From the NCBI RefSeq assembly GCF_001641265.1, contig NW_020167558.1, positions 1-64,000 on the forward strand: a stretch of DNA of 64,000 nucleotides, in the 5' to 3' direction. The notes under the pieces are model-generated. The model was not told the origin of the DNA, did not search any database, and saw only the letters and a program-made list of their open reading frames with translations. Positions 29,535 to 41,090 of this stretch are shown here, in pieces (position 1 is the first letter of the stretch; every line of letters begins with the position of its first letter). The position numbers and the translations under genes are program-made. The stretch is from Pseudogymnoascus destructans (lineage: Eukaryota > Ascomycota > Leotiomycetes > Thelebolales > Thelebolaceae).

Positions 29535-31577
29535 ATCGTGGGTGGAAGCAAAGTGCGACCACTCAAAGCAAGAGGAAGCAATGTGCGACCACTCAAAATT
29601 GCGACCATAAATAACCCCACATAGTAATTTGTATGTAAAAGTACTTAAAAATTCAATTCTACGAAATTATCACTTTTTCATTCCCACTCCCACACACTCC
29701 CATGCCCACCCTCACTCGCACTCTCATATTCTGACCTAGAATCAGCTTCTGGGTCAGTAATTGGGTCTTCTAGCTCCAGAGGAATTGGGAGGCCTGATTG
29801 AGTAAACTGAGCCATGCTCTTCTTCCGGAGGCGCTCCTGTTTTCGGGATTCAATTCCTGCTCGTTTGAGCTGCTTCCGGGCTCAGTTTGTAGCCTGGCTC
29901 TGCCTCCGGGCTTCTTTAGCAGTGAGCTTCTGGGCCTCAAGCTCAGCTTTCTGGGCCTGAAGCTCATAGGCTTCAGAAGCCCGGAGCTCACCTCCACGCT
30001 GGAGTTGGGCCCGGCCCCCCCGCTTCTTCTTGGAGTTCTTGACCTGCTGCCGAACAGCCTGTAGGTCGAGCTCCTGGAGCTGGCCGGTGGCCAGAACCTG
30101 GGCTGCCCCAGTAAGCCAGTTACTGTAGCTCTGGCGTGAGGGGCTACTAAAGGCCTCTGGAACCCGCTCCTTCCACCGCTGTAGGCCCTGTTGTACGCCC
30201 TGGTAAGTAGACGGAATAGGCATAATAGGCTGTGGCAGGGTAGGTGTTGTAGGCTCTATAGGCTCTGAGTACGTACGTAGCTTCTCAATAGCTATATCAC
30301 AGCTTATAGGCCACATACCAGCTTTCCGGAACGCTGATTGTATGGTAGACTCCTTAAAGGTAAGCTCCCGCATTTGTGGGAGATCCCTCATAAATAGGGG
30401 TAGGTTGTAGGAAATGTCCACTTCCCGTATGGCATGGAGCACAGCCTGCCTATGCCAATGCTTGTAAGGCTGGAATATTTCCACGTCTAATGGCTGTAAA
30501 ACGTGTGTAAGGTGGCTGGGAAACGTGTATAAGATAATGTGATTCTTTGCTGCTGTAATGATAAACTCAGGGCTTGAATGGCTCACATGAGAATCAAGCA
30601 GTAGAACCTTAGGATTTCCTGGGTCGTGTGGAGCAGTAAGCTGTATGAAGTGCTGTAACCACCGTAGAGCAAGCTGGCTATTAGAATAGCCAGTTTCTGA
30701 GAGTAATATCAGCTCGTCGCCATCGAGGTTTTCAGGGTACCATGCTGCCATATGGATTTTACCCGGTACAACAAGTACAGGTGCAATCTTATGTCCAGCT
30801 GCAGATATTGCCTCTATAATCGTAATAGATATATGATTCTCAGGGCTTGCAGTATAGAGCTGTGTTATAGCTCGGGGGACTATAACTCTCTCTCCTCCTG
30901 GAATTCCAATCCTAAATCCAGTTTCATCCATATTCTAAAGTGACTCTGGTTTTATACCACGCTGTAGTATAAATGCCGTGTACTCTTCAAACCACTTTAT
31001 AATAGCAGGCTCCTTCTGAGCTTGCGTACGCTGCTGTGCAATAGGCTTTGTAGTGATAAAATGGAAGTCTAGAAGCTCACTCTTAATATATTTAGTGAGC
31101 CAGCTCTGTGAGGGTGGAGGTAATGGGGCCCGTAGGTGACATATTGCAGCATATACCATATGCCTATTAGCCCCAAGCCCTAGGTGATATTGCTCTGTAA
31201 TCCAGGTCTTTAGGGCCTCCGTTTGGGCAGTAGATAGCACCTTATTCTTACCCCCGCGGGGCTTCTTCTGGCGGGCTGACCGGTTGAGGCTTGACTGTAT
31301 AGTCGACTTATGGATCTTGAAGATCCGACTAGCTACGTCAATAGACTCAGAAGGGTTTTCTGACAGCCATTTACAGGCTTCTGATAGAGGAGTCCCTTCC
31401 ATTGAATGAATTGCATTGATTTACTATATAAAATACTATGTACAGGAATGTTCGAGGTTTTAGTAAGGAGTAGCGGTGAGCATATGTAGGTTGTGAGTTG
31501 TCGCAATTTGAGTGGTCGCACATTGCTTCCTCTCGCTTCGAGTGGTCGAGTGGTCGCACTTTGCTTCCACCCACGAT
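29535..31577 (-). mobile_element. Pogo-type element with long TIRs inserted in gag
   Basis: The left end begins ATCGTGGGTGGAAGCAAAGT and the right end is its inverse. Inverted repeats of about 70-78 bp contain GTGCGACCACTC two or three times per end. TA flanks both sides (29533-29534 and 31578-31579). Removing 2043 bp plus one TA rejoins the gag frame as ...QLHN-SGTSHHH..., which fixes the insertion point exactly. Confidence 0.93.
29678..31402 (-). pseudogene. Pogo/Fot-type transposase with two nonsense codons
   Basis: Starts at 31402 (MEGTPLSEACKWLSENPSES) and keeps one frame to 29678, 574 residues apart from two stops. HTH motifs: RIFKIHKSTIQSSLNRSARQ and KNKVLSTAQTEALKTWIT. Catalytic domain: first Asp in NMDETGFRIG, second in VLLLDSHVSHSS, third in HVLQPLDVEIFQPYKHW. 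A TAG at 30935-30937 sits just before NMDETGF and a TGA at about 29882 precedes the basic C-terminal helix. The long matched TIRs and few lesions mean a young copy. Its closest relative here is the broken copy at 8358-10218. Confidence 0.88.
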
Positions 31578-32030
31578 TATTGTGCAGTTGTTCCACAGAA
31601 TCTACAGAGCCTGCGCTACAATCCTTTGCATGCCTCGCGTTCACTTCCAGCCTTGTAGCCAAGCGGGTCAGCTCAAGGCGAGTAGTAGGTACCGTCTAGT
31701 GGTCGGTGATGCTGCAGCGTAGCTCTGGTTGGAGCTTTGTAAGCAGTATCTGTTGTTTCTGGATCTCCGTGTATGGATCTAACTCGGCCTCGAGGCTCTC
31801 GAGGTAGGTGACGAACTCTGTCACTTTTTGGCCTGTGCTGTAGCGCATCGTGATGTTGTTGCGCGATGGTGAACATGCGATTCACTGGGTCTGCGACATT
31901 GTCAAACAAGAACTTCGAAAATTCCTCCCAGGTGTGGCAGTTCCCCAGTCGTTGTTCTTCTCTCTCATAGGCGTCTGCAGGCTCTCCTTTCAAGTATGGG
32001 AGGGCCATAAGCACCTTCGCAGCGTCTTGT

Positions 32031-33582
32031 TAGTATTACTATAGGTGGCTTACTGGGAAAAGGAACAATGAAACCTTGCGGGGGGTTCGCTTTCAATAGA
32101 GGCGTTGAAATAGAGTGCCATGCAGATGGAATTGCAACAATATTTATTGTAAATATCATCTGTACTTGCTCACTCATAAATAAGCCCCTTGTCAAACAAA
32201 AACTGTAAACAGCAAGGTCGCTCAAGTATCCCCCTCCCCTTCCAAGCGGTATGTAGCAAGCAACCTTCCCCCGCTAATCCCCCAGATTTTCACAGCAGAA
32301 GTGCACAGTTATCAATCTCCCCCACACCAGTCCCCAGATCCTCAGATCCTCACAACCAAAGCCTCAGATATCAATATATTCCCCTCCTTTCCATCCCCTC
32401 TTTTACACAGCAACACCCCTCACATAATCGAGCACGGTAGCGGAATGCAACAACAGTCATATCCATCGCAAGAAATACAGCTTTTTTTGGGTGCCTCAGG
32501 CTTCACAATGCTCGAGATAGTGTTCGATGCCGCCGAGCCGGGGCCGTTGCGATTGACGAACGATGGGGCGGTGGATTGGCACATTTTGTCGGTGGTTTGG
32601 GTGGTGGTGGATGCTGGAGGGGGGGCTGTTAGCTGTGCTTAGGAACGGCGGTCACAGGTACGGTATTGTCTAGAAGGGCCAGTCGGATCCATGAATCGGG
32701 AGACATACATACATTTATTTCTGTGTTATGTTGCACAAGTCTCCGAAAACGATCTGAGGTTGCAGAAATGTTGGGTATGCTTGCTGTCGGAGTCGTAGCT
32801 GCGGTTGGGTTGGCAAGGTTGGCAGGTTACGTATACTTTGGGAGTGGGGACCGAGGGATCGTTAACGTAGGTCATATGATCATAAAGCTTGGCAATAAAT
32901 TGTTGGTCGAAGGACCGAAATATTGCATAGAACAAATTGATTAAAATTGAATTACTACACTACCTACGGAGCCTACGTATTATTTATGTCATTCGGAGGG
33001 CCTACCCAAACGCCCTGAGTAACAGAAGTGTTTGGGCCTGAAACCCAATGCGTCGGAGTTCTGAGGCAACCTGCTTGCACCAAGCGCCAATTGGGGAGCC
33101 CGACAATTGTGGGAAAAACCGCCATTCTCTTTCCCTCAACATAAATGCAGTGTAAACAGTGTAAACAGTGTGAACTATGACTTATAAATAAGATTCTACC
33201 CTGTCGTGATTAATAAGCCACCACGTGACGCTCACCGTCCCCCACTGCCGTCAGCCTTGCTGTCGCCATGAAGAGCGACAGCGACCACCTCCCTTACTCC
33301 TCTACCCTTTGCTGCCCATAAGCCCCCTATGCCCCCCCATAAACCTCTCTGATGCCTCTATCACGTATGAGGCCGGCGGCAGCTCCCAGCGTTGTGGCCG
33401 TCCCGGTCGCCACAGTTCCCACAAGCATTGCGGGAACGGTGCTGCACTGCGCCGTCTACAGCGCCCTCTAGAGGGCTCATATCCTCATGGTGTAATCCTC
33501 GAGGGCCACGGCCCTCACCTACTCTCATCCTTTCCTTCCTTGGCCTACCTCGGGGGACTCGTGTTGCTGGAGCCCAGCAAGG
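32031..33582. other. Long stretch without a supported gene
   Basis: No coding region stands out in 1.5 kb. At 33195-33228 it contains ATTCTACCCTGTCGTGATTA and the following GCCACCACGTGACGCTCACCG. This is a 45-bp sequence shared with 37752-37799, the upstream edge of the MULE, so a MULE terminal fragment is probably present. The remaining DNA is C-rich and featureless. Confidence 0.45.
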
Positions 33583-33620
33583 CCCTAAATCCAGTATTTA
33601 TATGAATACTGGATTTAGGG
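33583..33620. repeat. Perfect 16-bp hairpin
   Basis: CCCTAAATCCAGTATT, then a TATATG loop, then its exact inverse. It is too far from any intact gene to be called a terminator. It may be the joined ends of a small fold-back element. Confidence 0.7.
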
Positions 33621-33933
33621 CTTCGAATTGTGTAAGTTAAAATAATATTGGAGTAGACAGTTAGAAGTAACGTAGGTCATGGCGTAAGTCGTCTAATGGC
33701 GTAAATCGCGTAGTTCACCCCACCACCACCACTAGGCCCGGAAACAATAAATTTAGGGCAAAAACTCGATATACAGTAAAAATACGATAAGTCGATATGC
33801 TTTTAGCCGATATTTACGTTATCTCGATATCTTTTTCTGTACGGAAAGCTTTTTACATACAAAACACAATACATCCGATATTGTGAGATCCTCCTTGAAT
33901 ATCGACTTATGCTAATCTTTTGAATCTTATAGA

Positions 33934-36721
33934 ATGCCTTCGAGAAAGCTCAATTCGATGACGATTGAACAGCGTCGTGCTCTTCGACAATGGACCGTCA
34001 ACAAAACACCTTGACCTTCCCAAAAAGATTGTATCGCCTGGTTTTTTGAGAAGTACAACATTCGAATTAGTCAATCTACAGTCTCAGAATCCCTTAGCAG
34101 CCGATTTATCAACCTTGATGATCCGATTAATACACCAACAATAGGGAAGAGGAACGATATGAATATATGTCGACGGGAAGTGGCTTGGCCAGATATTGAG
34201 GCTATTCTTTTTGAGTAGCAAGAACGAATCGATTTAAAAGGATGTTTTACAACTGCGGAGATCTTACAAGAGTGTCATACTGACATTCGTTGCACTCAGT
34301 TTGCTATCAAACTCAAGAGCAAACTTAGAAATCTCCTCCTCAAACCTACAAGTCACCATACATATCTTGGCTTATCACACCAACAACAGAAGCAATACTA
34401 CTCAACGATTGCTGCAAACTCTTCTACTACATCTGTTTATGCTACATACATCACGGCATATCATTTGGACACTCATTGAACAAGTTATTAAGAAAATCTC
34501 CTCCTTAAGGGGGTGGGCCAATACTACCACATGGCATATCTCTACCAACTAGAGGCCTAGTAACATGAACGATAGCTCTAGAAGCTTCTACAACCCTCTA
34601 TGATTCATTACACGTCATCGCTCCTTAGTTACCCACAAGATTGGTTAAGTTATGACATAATTTGTCTATAGGTACTCTGACCTTGGACCTCCTTTTCACT
34701 TCCTATAGGCTAGGAACCCAAGAGATGGTTCTATGGGATTCTCTTACGTTCACTACATGATTAGCAAGCTAGTTGTGGGTCGCACTTGATTTCTAATACA
34801 TTTACCAAGCCTGGTTAGTCATGGAAAGTCATGGAAAATGAGAGAACTACACTCCTTTGGCATAAATAGGATTGCCCTTTCCTTAAGAAAGGGCAAGCAG
34901 GCAATACAGTAAATCGACTAGCACATACTTCTACGTCTTTTCCAAGCTTCCAAGCATTGATCTTGTTATTCTCTGTTTTTTGAAAAGTCAGTGAGGTGCT
35001 AACCTCTGACTTACCCCTGAGTTCTCAGACTCAACATTTGTTGCAACTTGTCTAAACCACTTCACCACATCATACACCTGATTGCTGCGTTGTGGAATAG
35101 TCTAAGCTACAACCCTTTGGCTCTGTTTCCTAAGACAGTGTGTTGTCTTAGTAAATTCATCCCTTCCTTGGGTGGCTAGATTCTCATATCTGGTGCACCC
35201 ACCATTACAAAGAGAAGGCAAAGCGAATTTGGTCACAACTACCACAATATCAAGGGAAGCCTTCGCCAGAGTTTAGCATTGCTTGGATACAGAAATTTTG
35301 TCTACATCACAACATCCGGAATAGAAAGAGGCAAGAAGAAGGGGCATCAGTCAGTGAGACAGCAGAGGACGTGATGAGTGTCACGGTTCACCAAGGCATA
35401 CAGCGCCAGTTGGGTATTATGAATTAAACTCAATCTAGAGAAGAAAGGAAAGAGAAGAGGAGCACTCGAGCAGTGGCTCGATCTATATACAGCTATGTTG
35501 TTGTGGAGTGAATTCTCTTTAGCGAGACCAGTTCTGAGAATTCACTCCACAACTGAAAACTTCGCTCCAACCCCGGAAAGCTCCCCACACCCCTGAACCC
35601 CCACTCGAGCTGCAAGGCGCACTTGATATCGTAACAATGAGGGCTATTCAGACAGTGGCTGGGGAGTATTTAGAGGACAACATTTATAACATGGATGAGA
35701 CGGGTTTATATGGAAGATGATGCCATCTTGTGGGCTTTCTACAATGGAGGCTCGAGTAGGAAGGAAGATGGACAAGGCAAGGATGTCTGTCGTATTCTGT
35801 TGTAACGCTGCTGGTACTGATCGATGTCCTCCTTGGTTTATTGGCAAGGCGAAAACGCCTCGAGCTTTACGAAACATTGACGTCATAGCAATGGGAGGGG
35901 TTTGGAGGTGGAATAAGAAGGCTTGGATGAATCAGTTTATTATGGCAGAATGGTTAAGGGCTTTTTATGCTCGTATTGGTACAACACGGGAGGTTCTTCT
36001 CACCATGGACAACTTTTCAGCACATATCAAGTCCCTCGAATCGACACCACCCTCTGCGAATATCCGAGTTATCTGGCTTTCTCCAAATGCAACAAGTCGA
36101 TTTCAAGCCCTAGATCAAGGTATCATTGCCTCTGTCAAAGCTCATTACCGTCGACAATGGCTCCTTTATATCCTTGAAGCTTTTGAAAGGAATGAAGATC
36201 CTGTCCAAACGATGAATATACGACTTGCTATTCGATGGCTTCTTCGATCCTGGAATCACGACCTTACAAACTCGACAATCTATAACTGTTTTCGAAAGAG
36301 TACGATTGTTCAAAAGCCAGTTCAACTACCCTCACAACCTCTTCCTGATATTACCAATCTCTATCAACAAGTACAACAAGCTGGGAATGTACATGATGCT
36401 ATGGATCTTTCGAGCTTTTTAAATCCAGTCGATGAGGATATACAAGAGTTAGAGGGGTGGGAGGATTTTCAGGGGGGGGATGCTATTCTTGAGGATATCA
36501 TGTCACAATACGTCCCAGATACCACTCAAGATGATGAGGAAGAGGATGAGCCTTCTTCACAGCCTGTGCCAACTACACAAGCTGCGATTAACGCCATTCA
36601 AGTTCTGATTGAGTTTACGGAATCTGGGAATAGTGACACCTCAGAAGCACCAACGTTCTTACATTCTTTTGAATGTTTTGATAGACAGTTAAGGCTTCTT
36701 GAAGCCAATTCACAAAGGTGA
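33934..36721 (+). pseudogene. Tigger-like pogo transposase, interrupted and frameshifted
   Basis: Starts ATG 33934 (MPSRKLNSMTIEQRRALRQW) with the HTH and a CENP-B-type second HTH (WFFEKYNIRISQSTVSESLS). It has TGA at codon 27 and TAG near 34216. At 34273-35209 a solo LTR splits it; after the duplication AAGAG the frame continues (KRIWSQLPQYQGKPSPEFSI). The first catalytic Asp is in IYNMDETGLY, followed by a 1-bp deletion near 35712. The second is in LLTMDNFSAH and the third in QALDQGIIASVKAHYRRQ. The rest is open to 36721 with an acidic C-terminus. Confidence 0.88.
34273..35209. repeat. Solo LTR, family B, TSD AAGAG
   Basis: The LTR is 937 bp, TGTCATACTGACATTCG to GCACCCACCATTACA. Perfect AAGAG duplications flank it (34268-34272 and 35210-35214), inside the pogo transposase. 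It is almost identical to the copy at 38519-39454, so both inserted recently. Confidence 0.93.
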
Positions 36722-36861
36722 AGCTATTTACATAGACTCATGGTTTATGTAAATAGCTTCAATTTTTAATTTAATCACGTGTAATACATTTACTCGATAT
36801 ATGCATTAACTCGATATATTTTTGTGGATCTGAGGCATTGACTTATCGTATTTTTACTGTA

Positions 36862-37077
36862 CCCAGTAAACTGATGAGAAAACTCCATCTACCCAGTTGG
36901 CTGCTAACCCTCCTTTGGAAAGGTTAACGAGCCAATGAGAGTCGTACTCTCATTTGAGAGTACATGCTCTCATATGGCCTTTTTGAAGCAATTGAGCTGG
37001 CAATATACCAGTTCAATTGCACGGTAAGTCGGGGGTCAATTGAGACCCCCAAACCTCCTCCCTCTTCCCTTCCTCCC
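36862..37077. other. Short spacer with inverted words
   Basis: No gene. ACTCTCATTTGAGAGT at about 36950 is a short inverted repeat, and GGGGGTCAATTGAGACCCCC (37031-37050) is a near-perfect palindrome. Confidence 0.6.
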
Positions 37078-37277
37078 TGTTACGATTATAGCTTACAGCT
37101 TGTTATGGTTGTTATGGTTGCAGCCTTAGCCACCAAGGCTACAACCGCTAAGCGGACAACTGTATATTACGAGGAATAGCCTCACCTTCCTTCCTTTTTC
37201 TTCTTCTTCTCTCTTTAGATTCAATCTAGCTTATTATTCTCCGGACTGGCTTCTTGACCTCTGTGACCATCGTAACA
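37078..37277 (+). repeat. Solo LTR, family C, TSD CTCCC
   Basis: The LTR is 200 bp, TGTTACGATTATAGC to GACCATCGTAACA. Perfect CTCCC duplications flank it (37073-37077 and 37278-37282). It is the same family as the 3' LTR at 25522-25855 but without the minisatellite expansion, and in the opposite orientation. Confidence 0.92.
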
Positions 37278-37650
37278 CTCCCCTCCACCACAGAACCCCG
37301 CTGACACCTCCCAGGCTCCCTCCCTCCTCCGACCCCCTCGAAACCCCCCTCGGGAGCCCTCGCGCGAGGCACAAACTCCCCCGCCTCCTAGCTGAACTCA
37401 CTGCCCCTGTCGACGATAGCGAGTTCCTCAACTTGGACATTTTGTCCCGCGCCCTGGACGACTGGGCCGTCAAGGAGAAGTTCTCCTGGTGGCTCCAGAG
37501 GAGGGACAAAGACGGGGCAACCGCCGTTTGTCCTGAGGAGGGCTGTGCCTGGCGTGTCCGAGCCAGCCCTGACGACGAGCTTCCATTGCTCATTGTCGGG
37601 GCTGGCTCGGACACGCCAGGCACATATGAGAATGGGGGGAGTTTCTAGAT
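37278..37650 (+). pseudogene. MULE transposase N-terminal fragment with a hairpin
   Basis: The plus frame reads DILSRALDDWAVKEKFSWWL, then CPEEGCAWRVRASPDDELPL. It aligns with the N-terminal DNA-binding module of the MULE just downstream (ALSNWAICDKFMFR ... CCAEESCNWKVCA). The sequence 37545-37569 is followed at 37599-37623 by its exact reverse complement, so the expected C-terminal part of the module is lost in a 25-bp-arm hairpin. The fragment then ends. Confidence 0.6.
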
Positions 37651-38518
37651 TGGGCTTGGGTGGGTCACGTGGGATGGAACTGGGTATATAGAGTTTTTGC
37701 CCATAAATTTATCGGTAAATGAAAATTATACCCTGTAATTTGACCGTAATGAAAATTCTACCCTGTCGTGATTAATAAGCCACCACGTGACGCTCACCGC
37801 CAGCTCTTCGAAAGTGATAATTGTACAACACTCACCTGACTGCTACCTCCCTCGCCGTCCTGCTGATTCGCCAGCCGCCGCCCTCATTGTGGCATAAGAT
37901 GGCTTCGTCAAGCCACCTCAAAGTGCCTGAAGACGGGTCTGCCTTTGAAACCTGGGCAGACCTCCAGAGAGCCCTTAGCAACTGGGCGATCTGTGACAAG
38001 TTCATGTTCCGGACACCGAAGAAGACCCCCCTTGCAGCTACGTACTGCTGTGCAGAAGAGAGTTGCAACTGGAAGGTTTGTGCCAGAAGGGGGATGATGG
38101 TTTGCTCATTCTTGCCATCAAGGAGAGCGAGCACAACTGCCTCGGCCGCGGCGTGCTAAAGAAAGGGGCTGCTGCAAATGCGGACCCAACATCACAAAGG
38201 CTACGAAGCCTCGTGAGATCCAGGAGTGCCTACGGGTATGATTTGGTGAGGAGATTAGCTACAGAGTAGCCCATCTCTGTCATCAACGCCTCCTTGATGA
38301 GGATATCAGTGCACACCAGCGCAGCTTTCAGCTGCTACCAGAATACCGAGACCTCCTCCAAGAGAAGTCTCCTGGAGTATACGTGGATCTTCAGATCCAC
38401 CCTGAGACAGGTAAGCCCCCTTGTTTCCCCCTCTTTTCCTAGCTAACTAAGCTATAGGCCGCTTTGGTCAGATCTTTGTCTGCCCTATGCAATCGCAAAG
38501 CACTTTCCGACTCCTCCG

Positions 38519-39454
38519 TGTCATACTGACATTCGTTGCACTCAGTTTGCTATCAAACTCAAGAGCAAACTTAGAAATCTCCTCCTCAAACCTACAAGTC
38601 ACCATACATATCTTGGCTTATCACACCAACAACAGAAGCAATACTACTCAACGATTGCTGCAAACTCTTCTACTACATCTGTTTATGCTACATACATCAC
38701 GGCATATCATTTGGACACTCATTGAACAAGTTATTAAGAAAATCTCCTCCTTAAGGGGGTGGGTCAATACTACCACATGGCATATCTCTACCAACTAGAG
38801 GCCTAGGAACATGAACGATAGCTCTAGAAGCTTCTACAACCCTCTATGATTCATTACACGTCATCGCTCCTTAGTTACCCACAAGATTGGTTAAGTTATG
38901 ACATAATTTGTCTATAGGTACTCTGACCTTGGACCTCCTTTTCACTTCCTATAGGCTAGGAACCCAAGAGATGGTTCTATGGGATTCTCTTACGTTCACT
39001 ACATGATTAGCAAGCTAGTTGTGGGTCGCACTTGATTTCTAATACATTTACCAAGCCTGGTTAGTCATGGAAAGTCATGGAAAATGAGAGAACTACACTC
39101 CTTTGGCATAAATAGGATTGCCCTTTCCTTAAGAAAGGGCAAGCAGGCAATACAGTAAATCGACTAGCACATACTTCTACGTCTTTTCCAAGCTTCCAAG
39201 CATTGATCTTGTTATTCTCTATTTTTGAAAAGTCAGTGAGGTGCTAACCTCTGACTTACCCCTGAGTTCTCAGACTCAACATTTGTTGCAACTTGTCTAA
39301 ACCACTTCACCACATCATACACCTGATTGCTGCGTTGTGGAATAGTCTAAGCTACAACCCTTTGGCTCTGTTTCCTAAGACAGTGTGTTGTCTTAGTAAA
39401 TTCATCCCTTCCTTGGGTGGCTAGATTCTCATATCTGGTGCACCCACCATTACA
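38519..39454. repeat. Solo LTR, family B, TSD CTCCG
   Basis: The LTR is 936 bp, TGTCATACTGACATTCG to CACCCACCATTACA. CTCCG duplications flank it (38514-38518 and 39455-39459). Excision with one duplication restores the MULE reading across the site. It is nearly identical to the 34273 copy. Confidence 0.93.
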
Positions 39455-39502
39455 CTCCGCCGCTTTGTTGCTGTTGATGGCACCTTTCTAAAGGGCCGCT
39501 TC

Positions 39503-40412
39503 TGTCATACTGACATTCGTTGCACTCAGTTTGCTATCAAACTCAAGAGCAAACTTGGAAATCTCCTCCTCAAACCTACAAGTCACTATACATATTTTGG
39601 CTTATCACACCAACAACAAGAGCAATACTACTCAACGATTGCTACAACCATCTATGATTCATTACACATCATCGCTCCTTAGTTACTGGGCCGATATTAC
39701 CACATAGCATATCTCTACAACCCTCTATGATTCATTACATGACATCACTCATACTACCACATGATATATCTCTACCAACTAGAGGCCTAGGAGCATGAAC
39801 GATAGCTCTAAAAGCTCCTACGAACCTCTATGATTCATTACATGTCATCGCTCTTTAGTTACCCACAAGATTGGTTAAGTTATGACATAATTTGTCTATG
39901 ACATAATTTGTCTATAGGGGTACTCTGACCTTGGACCTCCTTTTACTTCCTATAGGCTACGAACCTAAGAGATGGTTCTATGGGATTCTCTTATGTCGAC
40001 TACAGTTACCAAGCCTGGTAAGTCATGGAAAGTCTTGGAAAATGAGAGAACTACACTCCTTTAGCATAAATAGGATTGCCCTTTCCTTAAGAAAGGGCAA
40101 GCAGACAATACAGTAAATCGACTATCACATACTTCCACGTCTTTTCCAAGCTTCCAAGCATTGATCTTGTTACTCCTTGTTTCTGAAAAGTCAGTGAGGT
40201 GTTAACCTCTGACTTACCCCTGAGTTCCCAGACTCAACATTTGTTGCAACTTGTCTGAACCACTTCACTACATCACACACCTGATTGCTGCGTTGTGGAA
40301 TAGTCTAAGCTACGACCCTTTGGCTCTTTTTCCTAAGACAGTGTGTTGTCTTAGTAAATTCATCCCTTCCTTGGGTGGCTAGATTCTCACATCTGGTGCA
40401 CCCACCATTACA
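39503..40412. repeat. Solo LTR, family B, TSD GCTTC
   Basis: The LTR is 910 bp with the same ends and perfect GCTTC duplications (39498-39502 and 40413-40417), inserted only 43 bp after the previous one. Its interior differs from the other two copies (rearranged TATGATTCATTACA repeats near 39650-39850), so it is older or from another source copy. Confidence 0.92.
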
Positions 40413-41090
40413 GCTTCATCCAAACCCTCCTCCTTGCTGTTGGCATCGATGCTAATGGCCACAACACACTGCTGGCATGGGGGGTGGTGGAGTCGGAGAA
40501 CCGCTTGTCGTGGGAGTGGTTTTTCCTCCATCTTCGATGGGCGATCCCTCAAGTCTCAACGGAGGCTTGCACGGTCATTTCAGACTGTGATAAGGGCCTA
40601 CTTGAGGCTGAGAGGATCCTTGGTCCTGTGGTGGAAACTGCATGGTGTTGCCTTCACATCTTAGCCAACTTTGAGAAGGCTGGCTACACTAGCGTCGCCT
40701 CAATGTTCTGGGCTGTGGCGAGGGCTCAAACGCCCCAAGATTGTGACTATGCACTGGCGAGGCTTGAGGAGACGAAGCCAGAAGCAGCAGCTTGGCTACG
40801 TGCTACTAACATAGCTAAATGGGCAGAAGCCCACTTTGCTGGCCGCCGATACGGCCATGACACCTCTAATATTGTAGAGAGCATCAACAAGGCGCTTGTA
40901 GAGGACTGGGAGCTCCCAATCCTCTAACTTCTTGATGCGTTATGGCATCGAGTAATGGACGAGAGGGCCTTCCGTCTTACCACAGCTATAAAGGCCATTA
41001 GTGAAGGCTTTGCCTACACCCCCTTTTGTGCTGGCCTTGTTGCTAAAAGCCGCCAGTGGGCAAGAACAAACCAGGTAAGCTCCCCCCTTT

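Larger units (their letters stand above)
29040..32030 (-). pseudogene. Ty3/Gypsy gag and protease remnant, split by a pogo element
   Basis: Reading from about 32030 on the minus strand, the capsid-like part is MALPYLKGEPADAYEREEQR and WEEFSKFLFDNVADPVNRMF. A 1-bp shift after it continues as EIQKQQILLTKLQPELRCSI. The frame runs to a TA where the element 29535-31577 is inserted; beyond it the gag resumes (SHHHNDRHDHKGRSDRYSYN) and reaches a CCHC knuckle (CYNCRKPGHFSREC, about 29296-29337). Downstream, at 29230-29040, a protease-like stretch (INGITHTNASFAKA) is interrupted by stops. RT and integrase are not here. It may be part of the same original family as the pol fragment at 25903, but the link is not proven. 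Confidence 0.75.
33774..36859 (+). mobile_element. Pogo/Tigger-type element carrying a solo LTR
   Basis: The left TIR begins CAGTAAAAATACGATAAGTC and the right end is its inverse; TA flanks both ends (33772-33773 and 36860-36861). Several TCGATAT words lie inside each end. The 3086 bp include a 937-bp family-B solo LTR and its extra AAGAG, so the original element was about 2.14 kb. Confidence 0.92.
37899..41085 (+). pseudogene. MULE transposase, split by two solo LTRs
   Basis: Start ATG 37899 (MASSSHLKVPEDGSAFETWA), DNA-binding module with CCAEESCNWKVCA, then a 1-bp shift to GDDGLLILAIKESEHNC. A middle part reads LDEDISAHQRSFQLLPEYRD and, after an intron at about 38410-38458, RFGQIFVCPMQSQSTFRL. 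Solo LTR 38519-39454 follows, then RRFVAVDGTFLKGRF (first catalytic Asp), solo LTR 39503-40412, then FIQTLLLAVGIDANGHNTLL. The second Asp is in CTVISDCDKGLLEA and the CxxH-type motif in WCCLHILANFEK. The end includes HDTSNIVESINKALVEDWEL. A TAA at 40927 and continued frame (LLDALWHRVMDERAFRLTTA) add a lesion. Confidence 0.85.
37735..41090 (+). mobile_element. MULE (Mutator-like) element, 3' end not found, with two solo LTRs
   Basis: The upstream edge holds repeated AATGAAAATT(A/C)TACCCTGT words and a 45-bp sequence also present near 33200, likely terminal repeat. The transposase follows, interrupted by two family-B solo LTRs. Recognisable coding stops near 41085, where the truncated kinase-like gene begins on the other strand. 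No right terminal repeat was identified, so the 3' limit is approximate. Confidence 0.6.

Noticed and set aside
33195..33600. A second MULE gene near 33.2 kb
   Set aside because: Only the 45-bp edge is shared with the MULE at 37.7 kb; no transposase sequence follows.
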